Shown here piece by piece: positions 34,037 through 44,399 of a stretch of DNA of 64,000 bases. Position 1 is the stretch's first letter. Every line of letters starts with the position of its first letter. A model generated the notes under the pieces. The model was not told the origin of the DNA. It saw only the letters and a program-made list of their open reading frames with translations, and made no database searches. The DNA is from Megalobrama amblycephala (taxonomy: Eukaryota > Chordata > Actinopteri > Cypriniformes > Xenocyprididae). The position numbers and the translations under genes were made by a program. The stretch is from positions 21,561,138-21,625,137 of the forward strand of contig NC_063057.1 of NCBI RefSeq assembly GCF_018812025.1, given 5' to 3'.

Positions 34037-34872
34037 TGTAACAAAGACAGCGGTGTGCCAACTGCAACAAGGGCCCCAGAGATGTTCTAAACAGCAACAA
34101 ATATATATACACACAAAAAAAATTAATAAATAAAATAAAACTGTTCAAAATTTATACAAAACAAACAAACTTTTATACAAACAAAAAAAAACTCACTCTA
34201 CGAGCTGCAGACAACTCTGAGAGTCCATCTTAAAAAGACCAAGCCCCTCCTAATTGGCCTTAACCATTTAGAAATTAAAAGGTAATAAAGAATCTGAAAA
34301 ATATATATATATAAATGTGATTTAACAGTAACAAAGAGGTAAACTGTTATAATAATTCAAAATACATAAACATTTAGAACAAAACAAACTCAATTAACAA
34401 TTAATGCTTAACAATGCCCAACCAAGAATTTTCAGATCACCAATCTCCCCCTCATACATGAGAATAATGGACTATGCCATCTATTGGCGGGAATGTAATC
34501 CTCAAAATGGTGGCATTTACTGTGACCAGGTTTTGTCTGTTTGGGATGGGAAAATGTTCCAGTACATAAGTATGACTATTTGTGATATGTAAGTGGTAAT
34601 ATAAAACAATAAACATTTAACATGATTACCGGTCTTGTTTTACTTCTTAACATAACATAACACAAATCAACATAGAAGAAATGGCATGATGAGGACATGA
34701 ACAACACAATACATGATCAGTGATACCAACATATCTGTGTTAACTGATGTTCCATATTCGCAAAACCAAAAAAGTGTGTATGATGTTACAATAGTGTATG
34801 CATGCATGTGTTTTCAGAGTCCATTGTCAAAATAAGAGTCCAAGTTTCTAGTCACAGGGCCTCACTGTGACA
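34037..34872 (-). repeat. 5' LTR of the Gypsy element
   Basis: It shares its ends and most of its body with 29136-30302, is 836 bp long, and is followed by the GGGTC duplication. It lacks the 172-bp palindrome and has its own AT-rich expansion around 34096-34190. Confidence 0.92.
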
Positions 34873-34877
34873 GGGTC

Positions 34878-35700
34878 AAACACCAGCAAACGGATACAAG
34901 AAGACAAGGCAAAAGAATAATCCAGTCACAGGCAAAGGTCTAGACAGGCAGCAAACGATCATAAAGAAGGAAACAGTCCAGGGTCAAAAATGCAGGCAAG
35001 GATCAAGGATAAACAGCTGTGTCTCATTTCGAAGGCTGCGTCCTCCAGAGGTTGCATTCAAAGTTTGAATACGTCATTTAGGCTGTATCATTTCAGAAAA
35101 GTAAAGGACTCTCTGAATGCGACTTTTGAATGTGTCCTCCTTTCACAGGAATTTGGAGGATGCATGAGGTGTGTCCTTCGCTGCTGCAGAGAGCCCACAA
35201 TTCTTTGCGTCACTGTTAACAACCGTCATTTATTTGAAATAAATAAATAAATAAATGGCGGCATCGGCAAATGTACATACAAGCGAAGATGTGTTTAAAT
35301 GTAAATAGTTTCAAGCTTGTTTTTGTTTTAAACTTTGTTCTTATTAATATCCTCCTCCTCTCTCTCTGTAACAGATATCAGATAAGTAAATACATTTGCT
35401 TTTCAAATTACATACAAATTTATTAATTTTTATTCACAACTCTCAGAACTCGTCCTCTTGAGGATGCCTTCGAAATTAAATTAAATGAGACAAGGATAAT
35501 TTAACAATGGGTGTGTGTGTGAGTGCAGCTTATAAAGTGTCACTGATGGGAAACAGGTTTGAGTGTGTGATTGGTTCCTAGGTGGGGGATTGTGGGAAAT
35601 GGAGTCCATATGATGATAATAGAACATGGACCCAGGGCACAAGTAAAAATATGTTTTGTTTGCACATTGTTTAATGCTTTGAACTAAAAGAAAACCTTAA
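34878..35700. other. Right part of a dispersed repeat containing a MITE
   Basis: The sequence from TCAAACACCAGCAAACGG through TCACAGGCAAAGG looks like a common fish repeat whose left part precedes the Gypsy insertion, and it resumes after 35495 with TGATGGGAAACAGG. In between lies a miniature element (35013-35489). No gene. Confidence 0.5.
35013..35489. mobile_element. MITE with GTCTCATTTCGAAGGC-type ends
   Basis: The left end TGTCTCATTTCGAAGGCTGC pairs with the right end in complement (GTCTCATTTAATTT, then TTCGAAGGCATCCTC). AAGGATAA occurs just outside both ends (35005-35012, at the end of the block ATCAAGGATAA, and 35490-35497), which could be an 8-bp duplication with a few extra bases on the left. 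Non-coding. Confidence 0.55.
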
Positions 35701-36042
35701 TGGTGCGTTCACACCAGATGCGAATGAAGCGTTAAGCACGAGTGATTTACATGTTAAGTCAGTGCAAAGATGCTAATAGAAATCCTGCGGCACGAATTGA
35801 GCGTTTCGGGCGTTTGACGCACAAGTTGAAAAATCTGAACTTTGGCGAAAATTCGCGCTGCTTTAACCAATCAGGAGCTTGCTCTAGCAGAAATCCGAAA
35901 CAACAATGGAGGACAAAATCATCGTCGCTGTATATATTCATACTTTTATAGAAACAGAAATAAAAAGGATCTTGCTTGAAAGAAAATGAGTGAGGAGGTC
36001 AGACAATCTAGTAAGTTGTAAAAAAGGTCCTTACTCAATTTG

Positions 36043-37351
<1,309 letters not shown>

Positions 37352-37849
37352 TATACGTATGTATATATATATATATATATATGTACATATTGAGACTACA
37401 AGCTAGCTAAAGCCGACCAATTGAGCTTATTCGCTGTAATTTACAACTATTTCCCTGCTGACGAGTTGTGTTTATTCAGAGGAAGTGTGCAGAAAGAAGT
37501 GGGAGAGTCTGGGACACATAGAGGAGCGGGAGAGCCCCTTTCGCGACGCGAATTTGCATCTGTTATGCAGTGAATGTTACGCGCGAGTAAACTCCAAAAT
37601 GTCCAAATGTCCAAATGTCCAAATGTCCAAACGTCCAACTATGTGCGAATAGCACGTTTTATTCGCGCAAGTCGCGTCTGATGTGAACGCACCATAAGAT
37701 ATAATGTAAGCTTGTTTTGTATATTGCCTAATCGTAAGCTTGTCCAGAAATGGTTACAAAATCTTGATGAATATAAAAAAAATACCGTCTTTCTCTTTCT
37801 ACATGTGGTATTCACAGCCAACACATGATGCAGAAGTAAAAATCAGCCT

Positions 37850-37967
37850 TAAGTCTTCAGGAATGCTTGAAAATTACAGGCAGGTGTATTTGATTAGGGA
37901 TGAAACTTAACTCTGCAAAAGAGTGGCCCTCCAGTACAAAAGCTGCCCATCCCTGATCCATAGGATA
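37850..37967. repeat. Right half of the split palindromic repeat
   Basis: CAGGTGTATTTGATTAGGGA, AACTCTGCAAAAGAGTGGCC and CTCCAGTACAAAAGCTGCCC are the complement of the arm at 26094-26190. Together they bracket the 11.6-kb nest. Confidence 0.7.
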
Positions 37968-38031
37968 CAAACATGTTGTTGGTTTTGATGCTTTAAATGT
38001 TTAAATTGTTTTATGTCTATTTTTGCTCTAG

Positions 38032-39803
38032 ACCTAATGGCACTGAAAGAGATGAGTCATGAACTTAATGAAAGGCAAGAAGAGGAAGAACATTATTATA
38101 AACATCATTTCATGACTGGGGAAAGAGCAACACAGGGTTCCTCACAAAAAAGAGTTAAAAAGACTGGAACTAAAAGTTTTTTCACCTGCCAACAGTGTGG
38201 AAAGAGTTTCACACGTGAAGAAAGCCTTAAAGTCCACATGAGAATTCACACTGGAGAAAAGCTTTACACCTGTCAAGAGAGTGGAAAGAGTTTCAGTAGA
38301 AATGAAAACCTTACAGCCCACATGAGAGTTCATACTGGAGAAAAGATTTACACCTGTCAAGAGTGTGGAAAGAGTTTCAGTAGAAAAGGAAACCTTGAAA
38401 ACCACACGAGAATTCATACTGGAGATAAACCTTTCACCTGCCAACAATGTGGAAAGAGTTTCACACGTGAAGAAAGCCTTGAAGACCACGTAAGAATTCA
38501 CACTGGAGAAAAGCTTTACACCTGTCAAGAGAGTGGAAAGAGTTTCAGTAGAAATGAAAACCTTACAACCCACATGAGAGTTCATACTGGAGAAAAGCTT
38601 TACACCTGTCAAGAGTGTGGAAAGAGTTTCAGTAGAAAAGGAAACCTTGAAAACCACACGAGAATTCATACTGGAGATAAACCTTTCACCTGCCAACAAT
38701 GTGGAAAGAGTTTTAGACATAAAGGAAGCCTTAAAGACCACATGAGAATTCACACTGGAGAGAAGCCTTACACCTGCCAACAGTGTGGAAAGAGTTTCAC
38801 ACGTGAAGAAAGCCTTAAAGTCCACATGAAAATTCATACTGGAGAGAAACCTTTCGCCTGCCAACAATGTGGACAGAGTTTCAGACATAAAGGTAGCCTT
38901 AAATACCACATGAGAATTCACACTGGAGAGAAGCCTTACACCTGCCAACAATGTGGAAAGAGTTTCATACGTGAAGAAAGCCTTAAAGTCCACCTGAAAA
39001 TTCATACTGGAGAGAAACCTTTCACCTGCCAACAATGTGGAAAGAGTTTCAGACATAAAGGAAGCCTTAAAGACCACATGAGAATTCACACTGGAGAGAA
39101 GCCTTACACCTGCCAACAGTGTGGAAAGAGTTTCACACGTGAAGAAAGCCTTAAAGTCCACATGAAAATTCATACTGGAGAGAAACCTTTCGCCTGCCAA
39201 CAATGTGGACAGAGTTTCAGACATAAAGGTAGCCTTAAATACCACATGAGAATTCACACTGGAGAGAAACCTTTCACCTGCCAACAATGTGGAAAGAGTT
39301 TCACACGTGAAGAAAGCCTTAAAGACCATGTGAGAATTCACACTGGAGAAAAGCTTTACATCTGTCAAGAATGTGGAAAGAGTTTCAGTCATAAAAGAAG
39401 CCTTATAGTCCACATGAGAATTCACACTGGAGAGAAACCTTACACCTGCCAACAATGTGGAAAGAGTTTGAGACATATAAGAAACCTTAAAGTCCACATG
39501 AGTATTCACACTGGAGAAAAGCCTTACACCTGCCAACAGTGTGGAAAGAGTTTCATTCGAAAAGAAAGCCTTAAAGACGACATGAGAACTCACACTGAAG
39601 AAAGGCAGGAACACACCAAGCCGACAGTCAATTGTCGGGTAGTTTTTGTACGGCCGACTAAGGCTATGTCCACACGAAGCCAGAGCTTATCCTATCCAAT
39701 CTTTTTTTTTTTTTCTTGTCTCCAGAAATGTCTGCGTCCAAAAAATGTCAAAACTAATCAAAATAATGTAGTATACATGCCAGACCAGTATGTGGTGCTG
39801 TAA
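38032..39803 (+). pseudogene. FINZ-type C2H2 zinc-finger gene, main exon, 17 fingers
   Basis: The acceptor TTTTTGCTCTAG precedes [14 protein letters not shown], the usual start of the last exon of fish FINZ zinc-finger genes and in frame with the exon at 24010-24130. After an acidic linker come 17 tandem 28-residue fingers with TGEKP-type linkers. Fingers 2 and 5 have Ser for the second zinc Cys (CQESGKSF), and finger 17 has Asp for the first His (LKDDMRTH), so 14 look able to bind zinc. Fingers 1-3 and 4-6 are near copies, as are 7-9 and 11-13. From 39606 the reading is transposon sequence ([14 protein letters not shown] on), adding about 65 foreign residues before the stop. Expected function is sequence-specific DNA binding, perhaps repression; FINZ genes are often considered transposon-responsive, which is family knowledge, not shown here. 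Confidence 0.9.
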
Positions 39804-40462
39804 TTCTGCCACAGAGATACACTTAAAGCAGCGAATAAGACTTAGAGCATGAGCATAAACCTTGCGCGCTGAATACAAACTATAGTGAAGATTAAAAATA
39901 ATGCTTTATTTTGGCTCAGTAGCTTCTTCAGCATGAACACAAACATCTAGAGTCTGCTAATGCTGTTGTTGATGTTTTGTGCTGTTAGCGGCGTCTGACT
40001 AGGGTCAACACGTGGGGTGATGACATCATCATTTCTCAAAATATACGGATAGGCTGTACACACAAAAACGTAAAGATGGCATTTTCAGATTTATCCACTC
40101 TGGGAGCGGGTTTCAAAAAGTAGCGGTTTTACCTTCCGAAAATGATGGATCCATGTGGACAAAATGCCTATCGGATACAAAATTTGTGCATATTCACAAA
40201 AACATGTCTCCATGTGGACTGGGCCTAAGTTTTCTCAGTGTGTTCCACACCGTCGGCTGAAGTTGGTCCTCGTTGGCTGTTTTTTTTTTTTCTGGCCGAT
40301 TCGACATGTTGAATCAGCATCGGAGCTCCTCGGTCCATCTGATCATTCTGATTGGCTGTTCAGATACTGCCACCTGCTGGTTTGGAAAGGCATCTCATCT
40401 TACGCAGGCGAAGTCTGCTTTCAGCACCACTAGTTTGTCGGTGTCGGCTTGGTGTGTTCCTG
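39606..40462. mobile_element. 857-bp TIR transposon inserted in the zinc-finger array
   Basis: CAGGAACACACCAAGCCGAC at 39606 and its exact complement ending at 40462 (21 bp) bound the insert. Left of it is finger 17 and part of its linker (GAAGAAAGG); right of it is CCTTTACACCTGCACT, which resumes the linker and next finger. No target duplication is clear. The interior carries another TIR insert at 39662-40225. Non-coding except for the tail it adds to the zinc-finger frame. Confidence 0.9.
39662..40225. mobile_element. Nested TAA-flanked miniature transposon
   Basis: GGCTATGTCCACACGAAGCC at the left and, in complement, GGCCCAGTCCACATGGAG at the right form an imperfect TIR; TAA is found outside both ends (39659-39661 and 40226-40228), as for PIF/Harbinger-type elements. 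It is the inner layer of the insertion that splits the zinc-finger array. Confidence 0.72.
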
Positions 40463-40625
40463 CCTTTACACCTGCACTCTGTGTGTGAATGGCTTCACAC
40501 AGGAGTCATTTACATGTGGTCAGTGTGGAAAGAGTTTCATATTTAAAGGGGACCTTAGGGTCCACATGAGGATTCACTCGAAAGAGAACGATTTTAGAAG
40601 TCGTACCTGTGGTAACTGTGCCTGA
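40463..40625 (+). pseudogene. Displaced terminal fingers of the FINZ gene
   Basis: Just right of the insertion the reading YTCTLCVNGFTQE is followed by SFTCGQCGKSFIFKGDLRVH, then MRIHSKENDFRSRTCGNCA and TGA at 40623. The same C-terminal sequence type (YTCTLCGNGFTQEQ..., RIHSKENSFRSRHCGKS) ends the minus-strand gene at 15075. This is therefore the original C-terminus of the 38032 exon, cut off by the transposon. Compared with the paralogue about 15 residues (end of one finger and linker) are missing, so the array also suffered a deletion. Confidence 0.82.
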
Positions 40626-40830
40626 AAACCATTCTTAAATAAAAGTACACATACTTTACAATGAAAATGACTCTGTTACAAGTTAAAAGTGACCAATTCT
40701 AAGACAACTTGAGTAAAAGTCTTAGATGATCTGATTTTAACTGTACTTAATTATTTTACTCATGTTGAATTTAGGCTTGAAGATGCACTAGTCCTGACAC
40801 TAGTCCAGAAATGCCATTGAAAATAAGAAA
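40626..40830 (+). other. 3' untranslated region of the FINZ gene
   Basis: AATAAAAGTACACATACTTT, GTTACAAGTTAAAAGTGACC, ACTTGAGTAAAAGTCTTAG and TTTTACTCATGTTGAATTTA align in order with the 3' flank of the minus-strand zinc-finger gene (15074 down to 14880). An AATAAA signal occurs directly after the stop region (40637). Confidence 0.65.
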
Positions 40831-41068
40831 AAGTTGGCAAAGTGCCTGATATTCTAGGGTAGTCCCTCCATGTAAGCATTATGTTTAATGTACCTGGAAC
40901 ACTTTAATAAGGTTGTGTAGAAATTAACACTATCCTGAAGACTATAGTTAACATGAACTAACAATACTTTAAAAGCCTTTTCAAATTTTGGCTTATGTAA
41001 TTTTCAACAAATTCCAATTTTTATGCCATTAAAGTAAAGTAATGTGGCATCATAAAGAACTAACATTA
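40831..41068. other. Short gene-free interval
   Basis: AT-rich sequence; no features recognised. Confidence 0.5.
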
Positions 41069-41642
41069 AAGGGTCATGAAACCCCAGAACACATTTTTTG
41101 AGCTGTGAACAGATATGTATAGGCTGTACATCATTGAAAACACAAAAGGTACTCATTAATTTTATTTAAAAGTTTAAATTAATTATTTTGCATTTTTTTA
41201 GAGCGATTTCTGTCTTCCGGTTTGAAAAGCAAAGTTGGAGCAACCTCACAAATTGCAGGAGTTTGGATGCATGTGGATTGTTTTGCTGTACCAGCACAAA
41301 TGGAAAATATGTTTGCATAAGATCACATTAAAGCATAGAATTCAAATGTCACTAAAGTGCTGTTCATTCACCTCTGCGTTCGGACACATGAGCCATATGT
41401 ATGTTTCCCCCAGCACAGCAGCACATGAGTGTTGTTTATATTGTGCCCGTGATGCAGTCAGAACTGGAGTTTGAATACGAACACATCAAAAATACAATTG
41501 TTATTATGATATAAAGGCGGAGCGTGCATTTGATCGGTTTCAGTGCGGAGCTTCGCTTTGTGTTTAACAACAATATCGCGTGGATCCAAGCTCATACAGA
41601 ATAAAGTATCCGTGTTTAAAGTTTTTATAGACATATTTCACA
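41069..41642. repeat. Left part of a common fish repeat starting AAAGGGTCATGAAACCCC
   Basis: The terminal AAAGGGTCATGAAACCCC is a frequent end of fish DNA transposons. The matching right end is not found, probably because the 41643-43248 element inserted here. The interior is non-coding. Confidence 0.5.
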
Positions 41643-43248
41643 TATGTGACCAGTCACGGAAAGTAGGGACACAAGTCGGTTCTGGGGCATTTTGAGTTAT
41701 TCACAGATTCTGAAAGTGTAGTCTCCAAGCTTTCCAACGATGTGTAACACATGGAAATCTGATAATATTTGGAGAAGTTGTGGCCATTTGATGGTAGACA
41801 CTCAAAAAAGCTTTATGGACAGAAAATGACCTAAAGATTTTGCAGTTCTTGCCTGTTCTCACCTGCTGGGAGTGACAAAAGGGCTCATTTACATCTCATT
41901 TAGATAAGCCATACCCCCTGTAAAGCTGCATGGTTGCAAAGCAACGACAGACGCAACGGAAAAATCGGACCGCATACTATTAATAATAAAGGATAATGTG
42001 CATTGTAAATGTCAGTAATTTATCTTTTTTGACATTAGAACTTTTTGAACAGGATTCTGTGATAACCGTATAGTCCTGGTTTAGACCTCAGTTAGTGGTT
42101 AGACCTGGTTTGAGTCAAAGGATTAAAAAAATCCTGTACATTAAACTCTTCAATAAATACTTTTACTTTTGACTTATAACGCACATTTTACGTCTACGGA
42201 TACTTTATACTTTTACTTACGTAGGAATTTAATCTGATACATTTACTATTACATTAGTAAATCCTTGTTAAGAATATTAAGTAGTAACTGGCTAAAATTA
42301 CTAGTGTCACGTTCAATTAAAGAATAGTAAGGTTTACATGAGCTAAGTCATTCACACCAGTCAATTCAAGCAGTTGAAGCGTTATTCAAATTAATAGCAG
42401 ATGCTAACATTACCATCTAAAAAGCCCATTATAGTAATGGGGGTTTTTGGCAAGTGATACAATGCTAACGATTACAATTAAAACGACAGTCCTGAGCTAG
42501 CTAATAACAATAGACACATGAGATAATGTGTAGCCTACGTGTTCTTAGAATTAACATAAAACGACAAACTTTGATGTTTATGGAAACTCACCCCATAAGA
42601 AGCAGAAAAGATCTTGTTGCCTCCAATGAAATAAGTTGTTCGGCACACTTTCTCTTTGTCGGGGTCTTCTTTGTGGATGTGACCATCTCCGAAGTTTGCA
42701 CTATGCGTCTGTTTGCCTCTAAATGTCCAATAATTTGCATGTCCTGCCACTCTTTTTTCCGCAGCTAAAGAATCCAGCCGTATGTTGTACTTAAAAACAT
42801 TTTCGGTGTAACAGCCACGGTTCAGCTCGTCTGCGATATTCTTTGTGGCGTCCATCTTCATTAAATTTTTATATCAGCTAGAGCCGGCCAGAGCGCTGCA
42901 TAAATAAGTAGCCATGCTTCCTTTGGAGGGCGGCGGCAATAACAAAAGAAACAAAAGCCAGCGTATGCGATTCCAGTATGGAAATACAAACAGACAATGA
43001 CACGCCCCTACTGCGAGACAGAATCCCAGAAAAACAAGCCGATTTCAACCTGAAAATGTACGCTTTTAAATAAACCAATACTGCTATCTAAAACACAGAG
43101 ATGCTTCTTCGTGATCTCAACTAACAGATTCTGCAAAAAAACGAAAATCACCAATTTTGAAAAAAAAAAAAAAACCGCTTCTTTCTCAGTTTGCTCAATA
43201 GTTGTGCTGCCGACTTGTGTCCCTGGTTTCCATGACGGGTCACAAATG
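41643..43248. mobile_element. 1.6-kb TIR transposon (ATGTGACC...GGTCACAAA)
   Basis: The left end TGTGACCAGTCACGGAAAGT, then AGGGACACAAGTCGG, pairs with the right end in complement (TGTGACCCGTCATGGAAACC, then AGGGACACAAGTCGG). The TIR is about 37 bp with a few mismatches. No transposase is recognised. A minus-strand open stretch with a splice donor lies at 42592-42861. Confidence 0.75.
42592..42861 (-). CDS. Unrecognised first-exon-like open frame inside the TIR element
   Basis: An ATG (42861; a second in-frame ATG at 42855) opens 90 codons ending at a strong donor (ATGGG then GTGAGTTTCC). The peptide starts MKMDATKNIADELNRG and contains YWTFRGKQTHSANFGDGHIH and TTYFIGGNKIFSASYG. It is polar, of mixed charge, with no obvious membrane segment or signal peptide. 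I do not recognise the family. It could be a first exon of an element-encoded protein or a captured host exon; no second exon is evident. Confidence 0.4.
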
Positions 43249-43339
43249 AACTTGCTTCGTTAAAAATGCATTGACGCAAATGAGGAAAAAAAAAACCCTT
43301 TCAATCATTGGCTTTTGCTACATTCCTCATGCTAGCTTC

Positions 43340-43700
43340 ACACAGAAAAAGCCAGGGAGGATAGCCTTGTATGGTCTGTTTGGGGGGGGAATTTGTGCTC
43401 TCCCTGATTATTAAAATGGGAGGTAGTCCCCAGAAGCTGATGCTCCCTGTTTTACCTTATCATGGAGCTCATGTTAAGGACAGTGAATTTTAGAACAGAG
43501 CCATACTTACTCATTTAGTTATTTCTATCATTGCTCTAGCTACATTTCTTATATTGGCTTCACATAGCTTGATTTGTTCTTTATAAATATTGTTGCTTTG
43601 GCTTCCTGAAATGCACATCTGGATCCTCGGCTGGCTCTTCGATTTAGCAGGAAGAGCCAGAGAGGATTGCCTGGTATGTTCTGTTGGGGGGATTTTCTGC
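43340..43700. repeat. Two diverged copies of a GCCAGGGAGGAT-type unit
   Basis: AAAGCCAGGGAGGATAGCCT (43347 on) and AAGAGCCAGAGAGGATTGCC (43654 on) head two units that share a G-run, a CTCTCCC block and then AAAATGGGAGG. They belong to the same repeat family as the 193-bp copies that follow. Confidence 0.65.
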
Positions 43701-43710
43701 TGCTCTCCCA

Positions 43711-43903
43711 GTTTAAAAATGGGAGGTTGTCCCTAGAAGCTGCTGCTGTTCCCGGTCTTGGCTTTTCATGGAGCTCATGAAAAGGACTGGGAATTTAGAA
43801 CAGAGCCATACCGCCAAATTATAACTTTAGCAAAATATGCCAATAAAAAATTGACTAAATTTTGTCTCTTGTAATTTTTGACTTAAGTGGTCCTGACTGA
43901 AAT
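43711..43903. repeat. 193-bp direct repeat, copy 1
   Basis: It runs from GTTTAAAAATGGGAGGTTGT to GTGGTCCTGACTGAAAT and is repeated at 44186-44378 with equal length and only a handful of differences (CCTAG/CACAG, GCC/GGC, ATTATAAC/ATTGTAAC). The offset is 475 bp. Confidence 0.92.
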
Positions 43904-44185
43904 TGAGCGTCAGCGTTAGTTCAGGCAGGCCTCGTAGTCAAGCTCTTCTAACAGCTGATTCACAAATTCCAGCCACACCCATATCAGCTGATCCGGTTTC
44001 TATGGACTACATTGGCAACTCTAAAATAAGGCGCATTACTTAAACGCAGCTTCCGTCTCTCTGCTTGCTTGGCTGCTTCCACTACACGCTGCTTGCAACC
44101 CTCCTCCTCCCCAGCTCCTCCTTAAACTTGTGTTGAACTTAATCAGTGTCATTTTGTTGTCATTGATGCAGGCTCTGTTCTTCCA

Positions 44186-44378
44186 GTTTAAAAATGGGAG
44201 GTTGTCCACAGAAGCTGCTGCTGTTCCCGGTCTTGGCTTTTCATGGAGCTCATGAAAAGGACTGGGAATTTAGAACAGAGGCATACCGCCAAATTGTAAC
44301 TTTAGCAAAATATGCCAATAAAAAATTGACTAAATTTTGTCTCTTGTAATTTTTGACTTAAGTGGTCCTGACTGAAAT
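44186..44378. repeat. 193-bp direct repeat, copy 2
   Basis: Second copy of the unit at 43711-43903. The 282 bp between the copies (43904-44185) are non-repeated and include GCAGCTTCCGTCTCTCTGC and a CCTCCTCCTCC stretch. Right after copy 2 the monomer array begins. Confidence 0.92.
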
Positions 44379-44399
44379 AAATAATAATAATAAAAAAAA

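Larger units (their letters stand above)
29136..34872 (-). mobile_element. Gmr1-like Ty3/Gypsy LTR retrotransposon, inactive
   Basis: Both LTRs, primer-binding site, polypurine tract and a 5-bp duplication GGGTC (29131-29135 and 34873-34877) are present. The element reads on the minus strand. Domain order is gag, zinc knuckle, protease, integrase, reverse transcriptase, RNase H: integrase precedes reverse transcriptase, as in Ty1/copia and in the Gmr1 group of deuterostome Gypsy elements, and unlike ordinary Gypsy. Frames are interrupted by stops and shifts, and the reverse transcriptase core has a deletion. The two LTRs differ by an inserted miniature element and by length changes, so insertion is not recent. 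Described only as found. Confidence 0.93.

Noticed and set aside
38142..39614. Very long minus-strand open frame (490 codons) opposite the zinc-finger exon
   Set aside because: It is the antisense of an 84-bp in-frame repeat; repeated codons keep the opposite frame open. The peptide is a monotonous repeat with no domain.
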